Below, piece by piece: positions 11,875-24,943 of a DNA stretch of 64,000 bases. The stretch comes from Solanum dulcamara. Lineage: Eukaryota; Streptophyta; Magnoliopsida; Solanales; Solanaceae. The DNA is taken from NCBI RefSeq assembly GCF_947179165.1, contig NC_077243.1, positions 54,455,001 to 54,519,000 on the forward strand, in the 5' to 3' direction. The position numbers were made by a program, and so were the translations under genes. Each line of letters starts with the position of its first letter. The first letter of the stretch is position 1. The notes below the pieces were generated by a model. It worked only from the letters and a program-made list of their open reading frames with translations. It searched no databases and was not told the DNA's origin.

Positions 11875-14800
11875 TGTAATGACCTTCAAGTGTTTAGAGC
11901 TTTTCTGTAGCGACCCCAAGCCATTTATGACTTGCGGGCACTGACAATTCGGTTGCCTGATCGTTTGTTTGGATTTTATGCTCATTTTACCATTTTGGAG
12001 CCCTTAGAGTTTAAATGGTTGACTTCAGTCAAAACTCTATAAAAATGACCTCAGAATGAAATTTTGATGGTTCCATCAACTCCGAAATAGCCAAATTAGG
12101 CTAGTAGCATGGTCGACAGGAGTATCGAGGCAATCGGTGAGAGTTTGAGGTCATTTGGCATTTTAGCCTTTGAAATTTGGCTTAAGGTTGACTTTGGTCC
12201 ACATTCTTAGAAAACGTGCTCAGATTAAAATTTCCCCGACATGGTTAGCTCTGAAATATTGAGTTTGGTCTCAAAGACCTTTCGTTCGTGTCTCGAGGCT
12301 TCTGGTCTCACTTCAAGTCCTATTATGGAAATGGCAAAAACTTATGCTTGGGTGTGGGACCCACATTTTGTCGATATGACCTCGGATGGAAATTAAGACT
12401 GTGCCATTGAATTTGGAACATCAAATTTGGTAGGGTAGCATAGTCCATTTATGTGCACGGGATTTTGAACAAATTCTGAGCACCCCATCGGAGTTGGGAA
12501 AATTTCCAAAACCAGTTGATATGCATCAGCTGGTGCAGACCAATTTTATTCTTCGCATTCGCGGGCATGGGTCTGCGTTCACGGAAGCCTAAGTCATTGA
12601 CCTCTATTTTTACGGAGCCTGACGACTTATCCCTTCGTATTCACAAAGCCTTGGGAGGTTAGCCTCCGCATTTGTGGACCCTTTCTCTGCGTTCACGGAG
12701 AGCAATTCACTGATCTTTTAATTAAGCCCAGTGACACGAACATCCCCGACCCCCTTCCCTCTTTTGCTATTTTTGGGAGCAATAGAGCTCCAAATTGAGC
12801 GATTCTAAGAGCTACGAGTTTGTGTTGATTGTGGCTACGTGTTTTCATATTTAGGGAAATGTGCAAGGAGATGTTTTAAGGTAAACTCCGCCCCAAAGGG
12901 GTTGCCTAAGCTTAGTTAGGGCTTTAATGGAGTTTTAAATTGTTGGGTTGATTTGGGATGTTTTAAGCATCAATTTATGCCCCATTTTGGGGTACAAGCT
13001 CAATAGTGTGTTTAAGACCTTTTCACGGATTCGTTTTCAGGATTCCCATTGTGAGTCCCACAATCCCATTTTAGACCCAATTTTGGGTCCATCTTCAAAA
13101 AATAAAATTTTGATTTCAAAACATCCATATTGATGAGGTGATCAACATTTTGATGGGGCGGAGGCATTCAGAGTTGTTTTTGGAGCAAAAAGCTACCAAA
13201 ACGTGAATGTGGAGCGCGCATGTTCGGCTTCGAGGTAGGCTACAGTCTCCTTTCTTTTGATTGAACTATATAAGGTATTGTGTAGTATGAGGTTACCTAG
13301 ATTTTTGGTTCTTTGTCCCAGTGTGATCCTTAGGCTAGGTTGCCTTTATGAGATTTCCTGTCTAGTTGGAAAGCTTATTAATTATGCCTTCGTTTGGCCC
13401 TGTTTAGACTATTTTAGGTGAATTGTTTGATGTTTATATGGATGTCGGATTAGCGCCTTAGAATTGGATTCGAGTTGATCCTTAGTTGATATAGCCGTTG
13501 TTGGCCAGAAGTTATGAGACTTAGTATCCTTCGCTATTATAGTACCTGTCTTGAAGCCTTAGTGTAGAGATTTTCGCCTAATTAGGATTGTGAATTACAG
13601 TTGGGCCTCATTTCTAAACTTAGAGTTAGAATCCTCTGTGCTTTCCTTTTTGCCGATTGGCGGGGCTAGTTGTGTTTATACTCTCGAGATTATGCTTTGG
13701 ATGGATTTGGGGTTATTGATTGACTGGCGGAGAACCGATTTCCTCCTTTTCTCATCCTTGTTACCCAGTTAGGGTTGAGTTCCCTGTTGGGCCTTGTGTT
13801 GAGTTAGAGGAGTAGAGTTGAGCTTTAGGCCTTGATTTGAGGTCAGTTGTATTTGTGAGCCTTGTTGTATGCTCTAGAGGGTATGGTGCTTTGTGGAGTC
13901 AATATTGTATGTGATTGTGCGTGTTGTTTAGTTGCTGGTGATGACATGCATTGCATTGGATCATTGTTTTCTCACAGATGTAGTCAACCCCGGTTTATGC
14001 ATTGGTTCTAGCAGTGATTTGAGAAAGCTGGGTTGTAACCCTAACTATTTTATACTGATTTTCAAATGGGGGGTCCTACTACTTTTCACTACTATTTTAG
14101 TGGACTAGAGGCATCGAGAATGCGCTCATTTTATCATACTAATTCGAGGCATCGAGGATGCGCTCATTTTATCATATTGATTTGAGGCATCGAGGATGCG
14201 CTCATTTTTATACTGATTCGAGGCATTTAGGATGCGCTCATTTTATACTGATTCAAGGCATCAAGGATGTGCGTATTTTATGTTATTAATTCGAGGCATC
14301 GAGGATGTGTTCATGTTACAGATTGAGATAAGACCTGGATCGGGACCAGACGGTATATAGGGGCATTCCTAAGCCTCTCATGGCGATCCCATATAGGTGC
14401 ATGGCTCCTACTTCCTGGCTGGGACTAGAAGTAGGTGTATATATCTTGGTATGAGGTGCTGGGCATCTATGTTACTATTGGTTTTGCTGCATTACTTCCA
14501 TGCATAGATGCATTATCTATCACCAACATAGATGTTTGTACCTATCGGCAGTATGGGATGATGTACAGGTTTACCTATTTGTGAGTGAATTTCCTGGGTA
14601 CACAGGGGCTCGGGAGGTATTGTCTTACTATTTGTAAACTTGTGTCGATATAATGGGTGGTATCTTGTTTGAAGGAAGTTACTTCCCTTGTTCTTACATA
14701 TCTATCTTTTTTGCAGGGATTTTGTTGATACGGTCCTTTGGGCCTTTATGTGTTAGCTGTGCTTACTTCTATTAGTAGGTTATCATTTAGTTGTCTCCCC

Positions 14801-15330
14801 TTCGTAGTGTGTTGTCGTGTTTAGGTCTTGGGCTGGCGCCACCAGGTACGTCCTTTGTTTCCTTCATTGTTTCCTATCTTCCCCCTTTTCTTCCAGATGT
14901 TCTTATTGCAGGATTCCCTATTATTCTTGTTAGTTACTAGTGATATACACTCCCTACTTACATGTTCTTTATATTTGTTTTATCTTTGGAGCTTAGTCGG
15001 TCGATGTCTATTGAGTGCCACTTGTTGGTACTCATACTACACTTCTTCACCATGCAGATCATAGTACGGGTTTTCACTACTGATTTGGATATCATGCGGA
15101 GCAGCTCTTGAATTTTGGAGACTTGGGTGAGCTCTTGGCGTTCAAAGTTGCCTATCTCCTTTTATGATGAACTTGGACCAGTCTTTATTTCGTATTCGGA
15201 GATAGTCTATATTCCTATTATTATTATTGTATATGTATAAAGGTTGTACTTTCTTATTTGGTCTAGTAGCTCGACTACCAACTGATACCAGGTCTTGGGG
15301 GTTATATTGTTGTATTGTTATTATTCTTGT
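11875..15330 (+). repeat. E1 3' LTR, left part
   Basis: Begins TGTAATGACCTTCAAG and parallels the 5' LTR through the 38-bp array and up to the sequence before the ATT run (gtattgttattattctt). At 15331 the alignment is interrupted by expanded microsatellite. The remaining end of this LTR is found at 37322-37442. Confidence 0.87.
14107..14315. repeat. tandem array of ~38-bp units inside E1 3' LTR
   Basis: Counterpart of the array at 7212-7415, built on gaggcatcgaggatgcgctc, with about the same copy number. Confidence 0.85.
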
Positions 15331-15332
15331 TT

Positions 15333-15370
<38 letters not shown>

Positions 15371-15404
15371 CTTTTCTCATTATTATTATTATTATTATTC
15401 TTTT

Positions 15405-15436
<32 letters not shown>

Positions 15437-15784
15437 CATCATTATTATTATTATCATTATCATCATTATTATCATTATCATCATTGTTATTATCATCATC
15501 ATTATTATTATCATCATCATTATATTATCATCATCATTATTATTATCATCATCATTATATTATCATCATCATTATAATTATCATCATCATTATTATTATC
15601 ATCATTATTATTATCATTATTATTATTATTATTATTATTATCATTATTATTATCATTGTTATCATAATTATTATTATCATCATCATCATCATCATTATTA
15701 TAATCATTATTATCATCATGATTATCATTATTATTATTATTATTATCATCATGATTATCAACATTATTATCATCATCATGATTA

Positions 15785-15869
<85 letters not shown>

Positions 15870-16166
15870 ACTTTTGTACCGTGCAGATCATAGTACTAAT
15901 TTTCACTACTGATTTGGATATCATGCGAAGCAGCTCTTAAAGTTTAGAGACTTGGGTGAGCTCTTGGCGTTCAGAGTTGCCTATCTCCATCTATGATGGA
16001 CTTGTACAAGTCTTTATTTCGTATTTGGAGACAGTCTGTATTTCTATTATTATTGTTGTATATCTATAAACGTTGTACTTTCTTATTTGGTCTAATAGCT
16101 CGACTATCGACTGATACCAGGTCTTGGTGGTTATATTGTTGTATTGTTATTATTCTTCTTTTCTCA
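15036..16166. repeat. ~829-bp tandem duplication within E1 3' LTR
   Basis: The LTR segment starting at tgcagatcatagta (15052) and reaching the ATT run is repeated from about 15881 to 16166, offset by 829 bp. The two copies share gagctcttggcgttca, tcgtattcggaga/tcgtatttggaga and ttgttgtattgttattattc. The offset includes the microsatellite, so one copy of LTR plus microsatellite was duplicated in tandem. Confidence 0.85.
15331..15868. repeat. expanded ATT/ATC microsatellite, segment 1
   Basis: Over 500 bp of imperfect trinucleotide repeat (ATT with interspersed ATC). It encodes poly-Ile, poly-Tyr/His or poly-Asn in different frames; all ORFs here are artefacts. The equivalent place in the 5' LTR has only about 20-30 bp of ATT. 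Confidence 0.95.
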
Positions 16167-16170
16167 TTAA

Positions 16171-16208
<38 letters not shown>

Positions 16209-16222
16209 TTTTTCCATTATTA

Positions 16223-16255
<33 letters not shown>

Positions 16256-16404
16256 ATATTATTATTATTATTATTATCATTATCATCATTGTTATTATCA
16301 CCATTATTGTTATTATCATCATCATTATTATTATCATCATCATTATATTATCATCATCATTATAATTAACATCATCATTATTATTATCATTATTATTATT
16401 ATCA

Positions 16405-16456
<52 letters not shown>

Positions 16457-16549
16457 CATTATTATTATTATCATCATTATTATTATTATCATCATTATTA
16501 TTATTATCATTATCATTATTATTATCATCATCATTATTAACATGATTAT
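16167..16549. repeat. expanded ATT/ATC microsatellite, segment 2
   Basis: Continuation after the second copy of the 829-bp unit. It ends with ATTAT at 16545-16549, the left target duplication of E2. The same repeat resumes at 28807. Confidence 0.95.
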
Positions 16550-18365
16550 TGTAATGACCCATTAGGTCGTTTTGAGAACTAAAACTTTTTATTTTATAAG
16601 AGACTCACTCCGTAAAATTTTAATAGGTATTTAGAATATTCGATAACTATGATTATTTAGTTGAGGATAAATTTAAATAACTAATTTAGTTAGTGGGCTA
16701 AGTTGATAATTTAACTAATACTCTATACCAATTATTAAAATAAAAGGATAGGGTTTATGAATATTAATACATAAAAGGAAAAAAAAGAGATAACCTCTGA
16801 AAAGCAGTTCTCTGAAAGGGCATAACCAAAGCGGCGACGAAAGAACAAGCAGGTACCAAACTTCCTTTCAATTGAATAATGCATTACAAATTTGCAAATC
16901 ATGTCATCATTAGTTCTTGGATGAATTTAAAGGGAATTCCAATTGAAATTCCAAGTGTTGCAGTATGAGTTTAAGTAATGATGCCAACGATTAAGGCTAA
17001 TAAACAACAATTAGGTAATGATTACCATATGATTAAGAAGTGTAAGGGATCGTTACAAATAATATTCTGCAATGTATTTGCATATGTCATCCACTGTTTC
17101 ACCTTTAAATATTCTTATTATTATATTATAATTTAAGTTTTGACATATTGAGATAGGTAATTAAATATTAGGTTTATTATATTATATGAATACCATCAAA
17201 TTTATGATATTGGAGGAATTAAAACTTAACCCTAGGCTTGAGATTTTAAAAAATTGATTATAGAATTGAGTGAGTTGTTGGGTCTAGGTTAAATATATAA
17301 ATAATATTGGTGTCTACAGATTAGTTTACTTATAAATATTATATATTTGATAGATTGGAAACAGTCTGAGACATTGAAGAAAGAAATGACATTGGCGAAT
17401 TAGCTTGCATTACTTCGGTTCTTCGGTTGAGGTAGGTTATGGTTTTTATTCTATATCATAGATAGACTCTTAATAGTGATTGATATTCATTGAGTAATGT
17501 GTGAAGTTTACTATGCATTTAATTATTGTGGTTTGGATGGTTGATATGTTGTTGTGATTGGTCTGAAATCCCGAGGCCATGAAATCCATAATCTTGAATT
17601 TTTCCTATCAAAAATGGTGTCTTGAATAAATAAGGTTTGATGAAATATTATTAATAAAGTGGAATGTAATCATGAAAAATGATAAATTAATTATATTTAG
17701 ATCGGATGTCACAATCCGGCACGGTAATATTAAAGGAAAATAAATTAAAATGACTTAATACTACCCAATCTCCAATAACTCATTTTTCAAAAGAGTATGA
17801 TGTGGAGGCTTGAGTCCTCATGTGTGATCTTGATATTATTGACTGGTTATATAATTGTTTATTGGTTGCCACTTGTTAAGTGTTATTGTTGATTTCCCGC
17901 TACTACTTTATGCATATTGATTTCTATTTTGAGTCGGCCGATGATATCTACTCAGTACATGTTGTCCTATACTGACCCCTACTTGTATCTTTTCTTGTTT
18001 TATTTTGTGGAGTGGAGCGAGTGTTCCACCGACTTCGACTCGACCTCAGCTCTAGTCAGTCCCAAGATCATCGGATTTCAGGATGAGCTATCATTCTAGC
18101 TCGTGATGGATTCTCTCGGTTATGGCATGGTGTCTTTAGTTTTCGAACACATTTTGTTATTTGTTTATTCTTGTGTTTGATATTTCCAGACTTAGTTTTA
18201 GAATTTAGATGTCCTTCATGTGATAACTTTCAGGTTTTGGGAGAAAGGTATTCAATTGAACTTTCGCGTTATCGTCATATTTATTAGTTGGGGTTTGTAT
18301 CGTTGGTTCTCCCATCTAGGAGGTTAAGTGTGGGTGCCACTCAGGGCCTATTTTTTGTCGTGACA
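16550..18365 (+). repeat. E2 5' LTR (1816 bp)
   Basis: TGTAATGACCC to GTGACA. It is followed after four bases by the primer site. Its copy at 26958 is 33 bp longer because of one internal insertion. The small ORF at 17917-18099 (and 28358-28540 in the other LTR) is shared but has no recognisable domain. Confidence 0.93.
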
Positions 18366-18369
18366 AACT

Positions 18370-18381
18370 TGGTATCAGAGC
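18370..18381 (+). promoter_or_regulatory. E2 primer-binding site
   Basis: TGGTATCAGAGC, a perfect initiator Met-tRNA primer site four bases after the LTR. Confidence 0.92.
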
Positions 18382-18583
18382 CTTAGGTTCAGTGATCTCA
18401 TCACATAAGGACAGGTCTAGTAGAGTCTTGCGGAATGATATGGGGACGCCTTAACTCTTCTTCAAGAGGCTACGGGGCTTTAGAAAAACTTTATTCCTTC
18501 TTTATTTTGTGCTATTACTTGAATCTAATTGGTATCTAGGTGATAAAAATTAGTATCTGACCTTTTTCACTTTACTTTTGTAG

Positions 18584-19992
18584 ATGGTTAGAACTAGAGC
18601 AACAAAAGCACCTGAGCCAGCCGTTGGGGCTGTAGGCAAAGGAAGAGTAACAATAAGAGGTCGTGGTAGAGGTCGCGGGAGGAAGCCCACCAGGGGCAGG
18701 TTCCAGACAGATGGGCCATCCAGGAAGAGAGCAGTGACCCCCCACCGACTGATGAGGTAGTTAGAGATGATGTTGAGGTGGAGGAGGAGCAGGTTCATGA
18801 GAGAGAAGCACCACCCCAGCCTACTCCAGAGATAATCCACCAGGTTCTCACCTATCTCAGTGGGTTATCCGATCAGGGACAAGCTCCCCCAGCATCTCAT
18901 ATGCTAGGAATTCAACATGTATCTGTTGTGGCTCCCCTCATGACTACTTTCTTAGAAACAAGCATGTTTCCTCGATTGACTAGAGTGTCTGTAATGACTA
19001 GTGACCACCATAATCTCTTTGTTAAGTTCTTGAAGTTGAAACCCCCAGTCTTTAGGGGTACTGAATCTGAGGATGCCTATGATTTCCTTGTTGATTGTCA
19101 TGAGGTGCTTCATAAAATGGATATAGTAGAGTGATTTGGTGTTAAGTTTGTGACATACTAGTTTCAGGGAGATGCCAAAATATGGTGGTGGTCTCATGTT
19201 AAGTGCCGACCAACAGAGGCACCACCTATGACCTGGGCAGCCTTTTTTGACTGTTTTATGGAGAAGTATATTCCCCAGACCTTGAAGGACAGGAGGAGAG
19301 ACGAGTTCCTGAATGTAGAGCAGGGGAGGATGTTTGTTGCTGCCTATAAGACCAAGTTTTGTTCCTTAGCTAGATATGCTACTCAGTTTTGCTTCAGTCC
19401 AAAAGAGCGGATTCGCTGCTTTATGAAGGTATTGAGGTCAGATTTACGGATTCCAGCTTTACAGGTGGCTGCTTCAGCAAAATCGTTTAGGAAGTGGTTG
19501 ATTTTGTGATAGAGGTGGAGGGGGTAAAGCCAGATAACTTCGCTAAAGAGATAACGTTCAAGAAGTTTTGTAAGAGAGGTGAGTTTAGTGGTACTTACTC
19601 CATAGGACAGAGTTCGGGAGATTATTCGACCCGTCCTATTCAGTCTTTATTGCAGGTTTCAGATGGAGGTCCATTAAAGACTAGTCAGCCCTTTTTCTAA
19701 TTTTGGGGGTTATCTTCAGTCTTCTTCATCTTCACAAAGACCCACTCTTGACCTTAAGACTTGTTACGGATGTGGTGAGCCTAGACATATCAGAAAATAT
19801 TATCCAAGGCAGAGTCATACTTGGCATGATCAGGGTTATAGAGCCCTAGTAGTTAGAAGTGGAGGTGACGGCTATGGTAGGGGCCGTTATTCTAGAGGAC
19901 GTGGTGGCCAAGGTCGTGGTGGTCGCCAGTTCAGCTGGGGTGGCAGGCAAGTTGAAACTACTGGAGCACAGTCCAGCAAGGGAAATGATCAG
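18584..19992 (+). pseudogene. E2 gag, broken
   Basis: The ATG at 18584 starts a basic Gly/Arg-rich N-terminus (MVRTRATKAPEP) that stops after about 60 codons at a frame change near 18735. The frame at 18778-19134 continues with an acidic stretch and the conserved gypsy gag entry, followed by stops at about 19132. The next frame (19228-19500) covers the capsid-like part with MTWAAFFDCFMEKY and LKDRRRDEFL. A further frame change lies near 19495. The zinc knuckle CYGCGEPRHIRKY near 19760 has its last cysteine replaced by tyrosine. An RG-rich tail follows. This would be the structural protein of the retrotransposon particle; this copy cannot make it in one piece. Confidence 0.85.
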
Positions 19993-20400
19993 ATGGGCGA
20001 CAGAGCCCATTGTTATGCTTTCCCTGAGAGGTTAGAGGCGGAGGCATCCGATGCTGTTATCACATGTACTCTTCTGGTCTACGATAGCTTGGTTTTCGTA
20101 CTGTTTGATACTGTATCCACATTTTCTTATGTATCTTCCGCATTTGCTGATGGAATCAATTTATATTGTGACTACTTGATATGCCTATTCGTGTTTCTAC
20201 TCTTGTCGGTGAATCTATGCTAGTTGAGAAAGTTTATAGGTCTTGCCTTGTGACTTTTGTAGGGAGCAAAACTTCTACGGATTTAATTATTCTGGAGATG
20301 GTTGACTTTGATGTAATCTTGGGTATGACTTGGCTCTCACTAAATTTTGCTATTTTAGATTGCAATACTAAGACTATGACATTAGCTAAGCCTGGGATGG
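19993..20400 (+). pseudogene. E2 aspartic protease region of pol, broken
   Basis: The frame from 19993 reads a gypsy protease: DAVITCTLLVYDSLVF, then VLFDTVSTFSYVSSAFA. The active site is usually D-(S/T/P)-G-(A/S); here glycine is valine (DTVS). The frame shifts near 20180, and the second part (20181 onward) contains DVILGMTWLSLNFAILDC, the usual C-terminal protease motif. The domain processes Gag-Pol in active relatives. With the altered active site and frameshift this copy is dead. Confidence 0.82.
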
Positions 20401-21490
20401 ATCAGTTAGTGTGGGAGGGTGACTATATTCTCTCCCCAGTTTGGATTATCTTTTTTCTTCATGCTAAGAGGTTGGTGAGTAAGGGTTGTTTAACCTTCCT
20501 AGCACATCTTAAGGATGGTAGTTCTAAAGTGCCATCGATTGAGTCTTTTTCGATAGTGCATGAATTTATGGATGTTTTCCCCGCAGACTTACCTGGTATG
20601 CCACCAGATAGGGATATAGATTTTTATATCGACCTAGAACCCGACACTCGCCCTATTTCCATTCTACCTTATAGAATGGCCCCGGCTGAGTTGAGGGAGT
20701 TGAAGGCCCAACTTTAAGAGTTATTGGGTAAAGGTTTTATTAGACCGAGTGCCTCTTCTTGGGGTGCTCCAGTTTTATTTGTGAAGAAGAAGGATGGTAG
20801 CCTTCGTATGTGCATAGACTACAGGCAGCTGAATAAGGTGACTATTAAAAATAGGTATCCCCTTCCTCGCATTGATGACTTATTTGATCAGTTGGACGGT
20901 GCTTGTGTTTTCTCAAAAATTGATTTGAGGTCCGATTACCATCAGTTGAAAATACGGACAGCAGATGTATCGAAGACTATATTTCAAACCAGATATGGAC
21001 ACTATGAATTCTTGGTAATGTCTTTTGGGCTTACAAATGCGCCTGCTACTTTCATGAGCCTGATGAATGGAATCTTTAAGCCATATTTGGACCTCTTTGT
21101 TATTGTCTTTATTGATGATATATTGATCTACTCAAAGAGCAGAGAAGAACATGAAGAGCATCTGAGGATTGTTTTGGGATTGTTAAGGGAGAAAAGGCTA
21201 TATGCCAAATTCTCCAAGTGTGAGTTCTGGATTGATTCAGTGTCCTTCTTAAGGCACGTGGTTTCTAAGGGTGGAGTGATAGTGGATCCCCAGAAGATTG
21301 AAGCAGTGAAGAGTTGGGAAAGGCTCACTAATGTCTCAGAAGTAAGGAGCTTTGTTGGTTTGGCTAGCTACTACCGCCGGTTCATCAAGGGATTTGCTTC
21401 CCAACTGACCAATCTGACCAAGCAGAAAGTTCTATTTGTGTGGTCGGACGAGTATGAAGAGAGCTTTCTGAAACTCAAGACCTTATTGAC
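20401..21490 (+). pseudogene. E2 reverse transcriptase region of pol
   Basis: Starts with the connector DLPGMPPDRDIDFYIDLEP and has one stop (TAA 20715-20717). RT then continues with [47 protein letters not shown] and the catalytic box FIDDILIYS (two aspartates present). The thumb/connection follows with [15 protein letters not shown]. The domain is cut at 21490 by E3, and its continuation ([12 protein letters not shown]) resumes at 24944. Clear Ty3/gypsy RT. Inactive as it stands because of the upstream stop and the insertion. Confidence 0.92.
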
Positions 21491-21829
21491 TGTTACACCC
21501 CGCACTCTTGGGCTCGGAACGTCTTCTTAAGTTCCTTAGACACTATCATGTGAGCCGTATAAGCTACGACACTATCAAACAACTCTAAGGAAAGAAGATT
21601 GTGATACCTCGCGAGAAGGGAGGTTGGAGATAGAGTCATAAGAATCCGGAAAGAGTTGGAGGCTAAGAAATGAGTCGTAGGACTCGATTTACCTACGTAA
21701 GACACTAAGTTAAGAGTCTTATACACTTAAGTTGCTTAAGGATATATCAAGCTTACGTAGTACGGATTACATAGGCTCTTAAAGTGAGACGAAATTACGA
21801 ACCCGCGAGGAAGGGAAAAAGACGACGCG

Positions 21830-22160
21830 TGGCAGCCAATGGAAAAGCGACACGTGGCAGCACCTCAAGCAAGCAGGTGATGCACCTACTTAGGGTCAAG
21901 TAGGTGATGCAGCTGCTTGGGGTAGGTGGACCCCGCTGCCACGTGGCAGCCCCTAATTGGCAGCATGACACGGTGGCCAATCATGGCTTGACACGTGTCA
22001 TCCTTAGGGGATGACACGTGTCACCCCTTGGGACCACCCATATAAATGATATATATCTCAAACTTCAGCTTTTTCACCAACATCACCAGCAGCAACGTGA
22101 ACAAACAAAAACCCTAAGAGCTAAGGAGAAAATTGCGACGGCTTGGGAGAAAAATAAGGT
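21830..22160 (+). promoter_or_regulatory. E3 LTR promoter: four G-boxes, TATA box and a downstream splice donor
   Basis: CACGTG occurs at 21851-21856, 21940-21945, 21992-21997 and 22015-22020. Three of the four sit within ACGTGGC or ACACGTGTC, the ABRE/G-box forms bound by plant bZIP and bHLH factors. TATAAA lies at 22041-22046. About 115 bp on, AAGGTAAGT looks like a splice donor. Together these resemble the U3/R part of an LTR with a spliced leader. Activity is inference. Confidence 0.65.
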
Positions 22161-23749
22161 AAGTCCCAATTTCATTCCGTAAATTAATTATATAGCGTAT
22201 ACCATGATGATATGGAAGTATTAGTAGTATAAAATTAGAGTTTGGTGCAGCAAAAAACGGACAGCAAGCTGCCACGATGTTACAGCACGCTGAAAAAAAG
22301 TTCCGAGGTGCAATTTTGGCGAGTTCTAGCCAATTTCGGGAAAGGTAAGTTCTTCCCCTCTAATTTGAAGTTTATGATGTTAAATTATGGTGTATTACAC
22401 ACCTTAGGGGCTGCTGTAATTTGGGTAAAAGGTTTTAAAAGTTCAGCGTTCGGAATAAACGAATTTGGAATCGCTATAGTTAAGTCGTTGTCGAAATAAG
22501 GTGTTGTATGCGTAGGGGCTGCTGCTGGTTATATTGTGGCGTGTTGCAGGGTCTAAAAGTTCTATAAATGATCTGGGGGAGCTGCTGGTTGTATCTACAT
22601 GACCCTCCGATTTTGCAATTAAAGAATTCGCGAAAGAAAGATTAAAAACTCTACTTTTGGTATCTTAGTTTCGAGTTAATTATCGGGGGTTTATATTGTG
22701 TAATTTTGGTCATAATATGTATATGTATGGGTTGGTGGTTGCATTGTTGGTTGGCTGTAGGTGCTAAGTACATGGTTGGGAATTCGTATAGGGCACATTA
22801 TAGGGGAGGTGCTGCCCGATTTTCGTTAACATCCTAACTAGTTAAGGAACTAGCCAAGAAGGCGAGCGAAGGGATGAATGTTATGAATACTCGTGGGTAG
22901 TCTAAGTTGCTGAAAAGTCCAAGGTTGTTAATACTTACATTACTTCCATGTTAAATAGGTTTCGAGGACAACGATGTGGACGTGATTAAGAGAAGTCCAT
23001 ACAAGGTATGTGAAGCTTTCCTTTGGTGTGTTTTTGGAATAGATATGTAGAACTATTCTTCCTTTCTTTTGGCATGTCTTAGATATAAGTTATGAATGAT
23101 ATGTATACAATATTTGGGATTCAATCCATTCGTAAATCCCTGAGTATGAGTCGAGACTCTTGTTTACTTCTTGGTATTAGAACTTCTGCAATAGCTGAGT
23201 CATTGCCTTTTTGTCTTCTATGTGATGAAAACTAGTACATGTAAAGCCTATTTCTTCTTTCCTTTGGAATGGATTAACTTTAAGTGAAATGGTATATGAT
23301 ATAGGTTTAGAGGTAATTCCATTTAGGAACTCTGATTGTAACTCGTGACTTGTAGTCACTCCTGAACATTAAGAGTCTGAAAGTAGTCAAACTACTATTC
23401 TCGAGCCTGCTATATAATAAATAGAAAGTAGAGGTACCAGCTTCTCTTTTTAGAGGCTCTGAAATGATAAATGCCGTTGATTGCATGAGTTGAGTCTTTG
23501 ACTAGATAAATTGTGTTTCTGATTGCATAGACTATATTTCTGATTGCATGAATTATGTGGCATTATTTTGATGCATGTTTGTGATCCCTGAAGCCCCAAC
23601 TGATATAAGCCCTAATGACATCTAAAGGGATACCTCGGATAATTACTCCCCCAGTCTTCAGGTGACGGTTCACTTGACTGTTTCATCGAGTCTTAGATAA
23701 TGACTTAGTTGCATATGGTTTCTCACTACTCTACTCGTGCATACTGTAA

Positions 23750-24300
23750 CCCATCCTTCCTCGAGTCCCACGATGGGCCGGGATATGTTATCGTGCACAG
23801 TGTTACTGCTTCTTTCACCGCGTCCCGGGCCGGATATGTATAGTTCCACGCATGAGGAGACGATGCCGTACGTGAGGTGTGATATATGTTATATGTTATG
23901 ACGATACGATTATTCACCGAGTCTCGGGCCGGCTGTAATATGATAGTATATGTGGTGAAATAAGGAAGGAACACCGAGTCCCTCCTTAGAGGGTCGGGTA
24001 CATATGTATATTATGATGGTACGCTATAGACGTACACCACTCCATTTACCGAGTCCCTCACTAAAGGGCCGGATACTTTATGTAGGCATGCATATGAGAT
24101 TAAAGCAATACATTGTGACCCTGAGCCCCGCAGTGAACCAGGTATAATACAATGATATACATGATAAGATGATACCGTATACGATGGTATGATACCGTAT
24201 ACGATGATATGATGAAATGAAATGCATTATGATACGATGATATGTGATTATGAAGTAATGATGATGACACCGAGTTCACTAGAGGGCCGGGCACAGTATA
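23750..24300. repeat. dispersed GGGCCGG-type motif series in E3
   Basis: About six imperfect repeats of (a)ccgagtccc...gggccgg(a/g)ta spaced 60-100 bp apart, interleaved with tatg/atgat-rich sequence including a doubled gataccgtatacgatg at about 24172-24205. No gene. Confidence 0.7.
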
Positions 24301-24943
24301 GGATGGTGTATAGGATCACGTGTCCTAAGGTGCAGGTAAAGTAATTTGTTAATTGTTATACTTATCCCCTGCATCCCTATTTCAGTTATGATCTCAGTTA
24401 TGATGTGTTATGCTTTACATACTCATTACATATATCGTACTGACCCCCCTTTTCTCGGGGGGGCTGCATTTCATGCCCGCAGGTACAGATGTTTATTCTG
24501 GAGATCCATCAGCATAGGAGTTCCTCTCAGCTGTGTTGGAAGTGCTTCACTTTTCTGGAGCCTAAATTTTGATCCTGGTCACTTAATGTATATATTTGTA
24601 CATTCAGGGGTACGGCGGGGGTCTTGTCCCGCCATATGTTGTTGTTACTATTCTTAGAGGTCTATACACATATGTATATGTGGGTTATTTGTGAGTTAGA
24701 TTCGATGTTGCCTATTCGATATGTTGTGAATGTTTTTGTTATAGCAGCCTTGTCGGCTCGCGTGCCCTTTCATGATATGATACAAATGAAAGAGGCTATA
24801 TGTACATGAAAAAGTTTTAAACTATTGGGGTTTTTGTATATAGTATCACATCACACACGGTTCAACTTAAGTGTAGTTGATAAATACGCATAAGAGGGTC
24901 CAGGTCGGACCCCAGTTGCAGCCTACGGGGTTGGGTCGTGACA

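Larger units (their letters stand above)
21491..24943 (+). mobile_element. E3: 3.45-kb solo LTR inside E2 pol
   Basis: Begins TGTTACACCCCGCACTC and ends GGGTCGTGACA, flanked by TTGAC at 21486-21490 and 24944-24948. There is no primer site, polypurine tract or coding domain inside, so this is a single LTR left after LTR-LTR recombination of a larger gypsy element. The 3' third contains GCAGGTACAGATG and ctggagatccatcagcatag, words I associate with Solanaceae gypsy LTRs (memory, not checked). It inserted after E2 was in place because it splits the E2 reading frame. Confidence 0.92.

Noticed and set aside
15227..16565. ORFs of up to 192 aa made of Ile, Tyr/His or Asn runs
   Set aside because: They are translations of the ATT/ATC microsatellite, open in several frames and on both strands at once.
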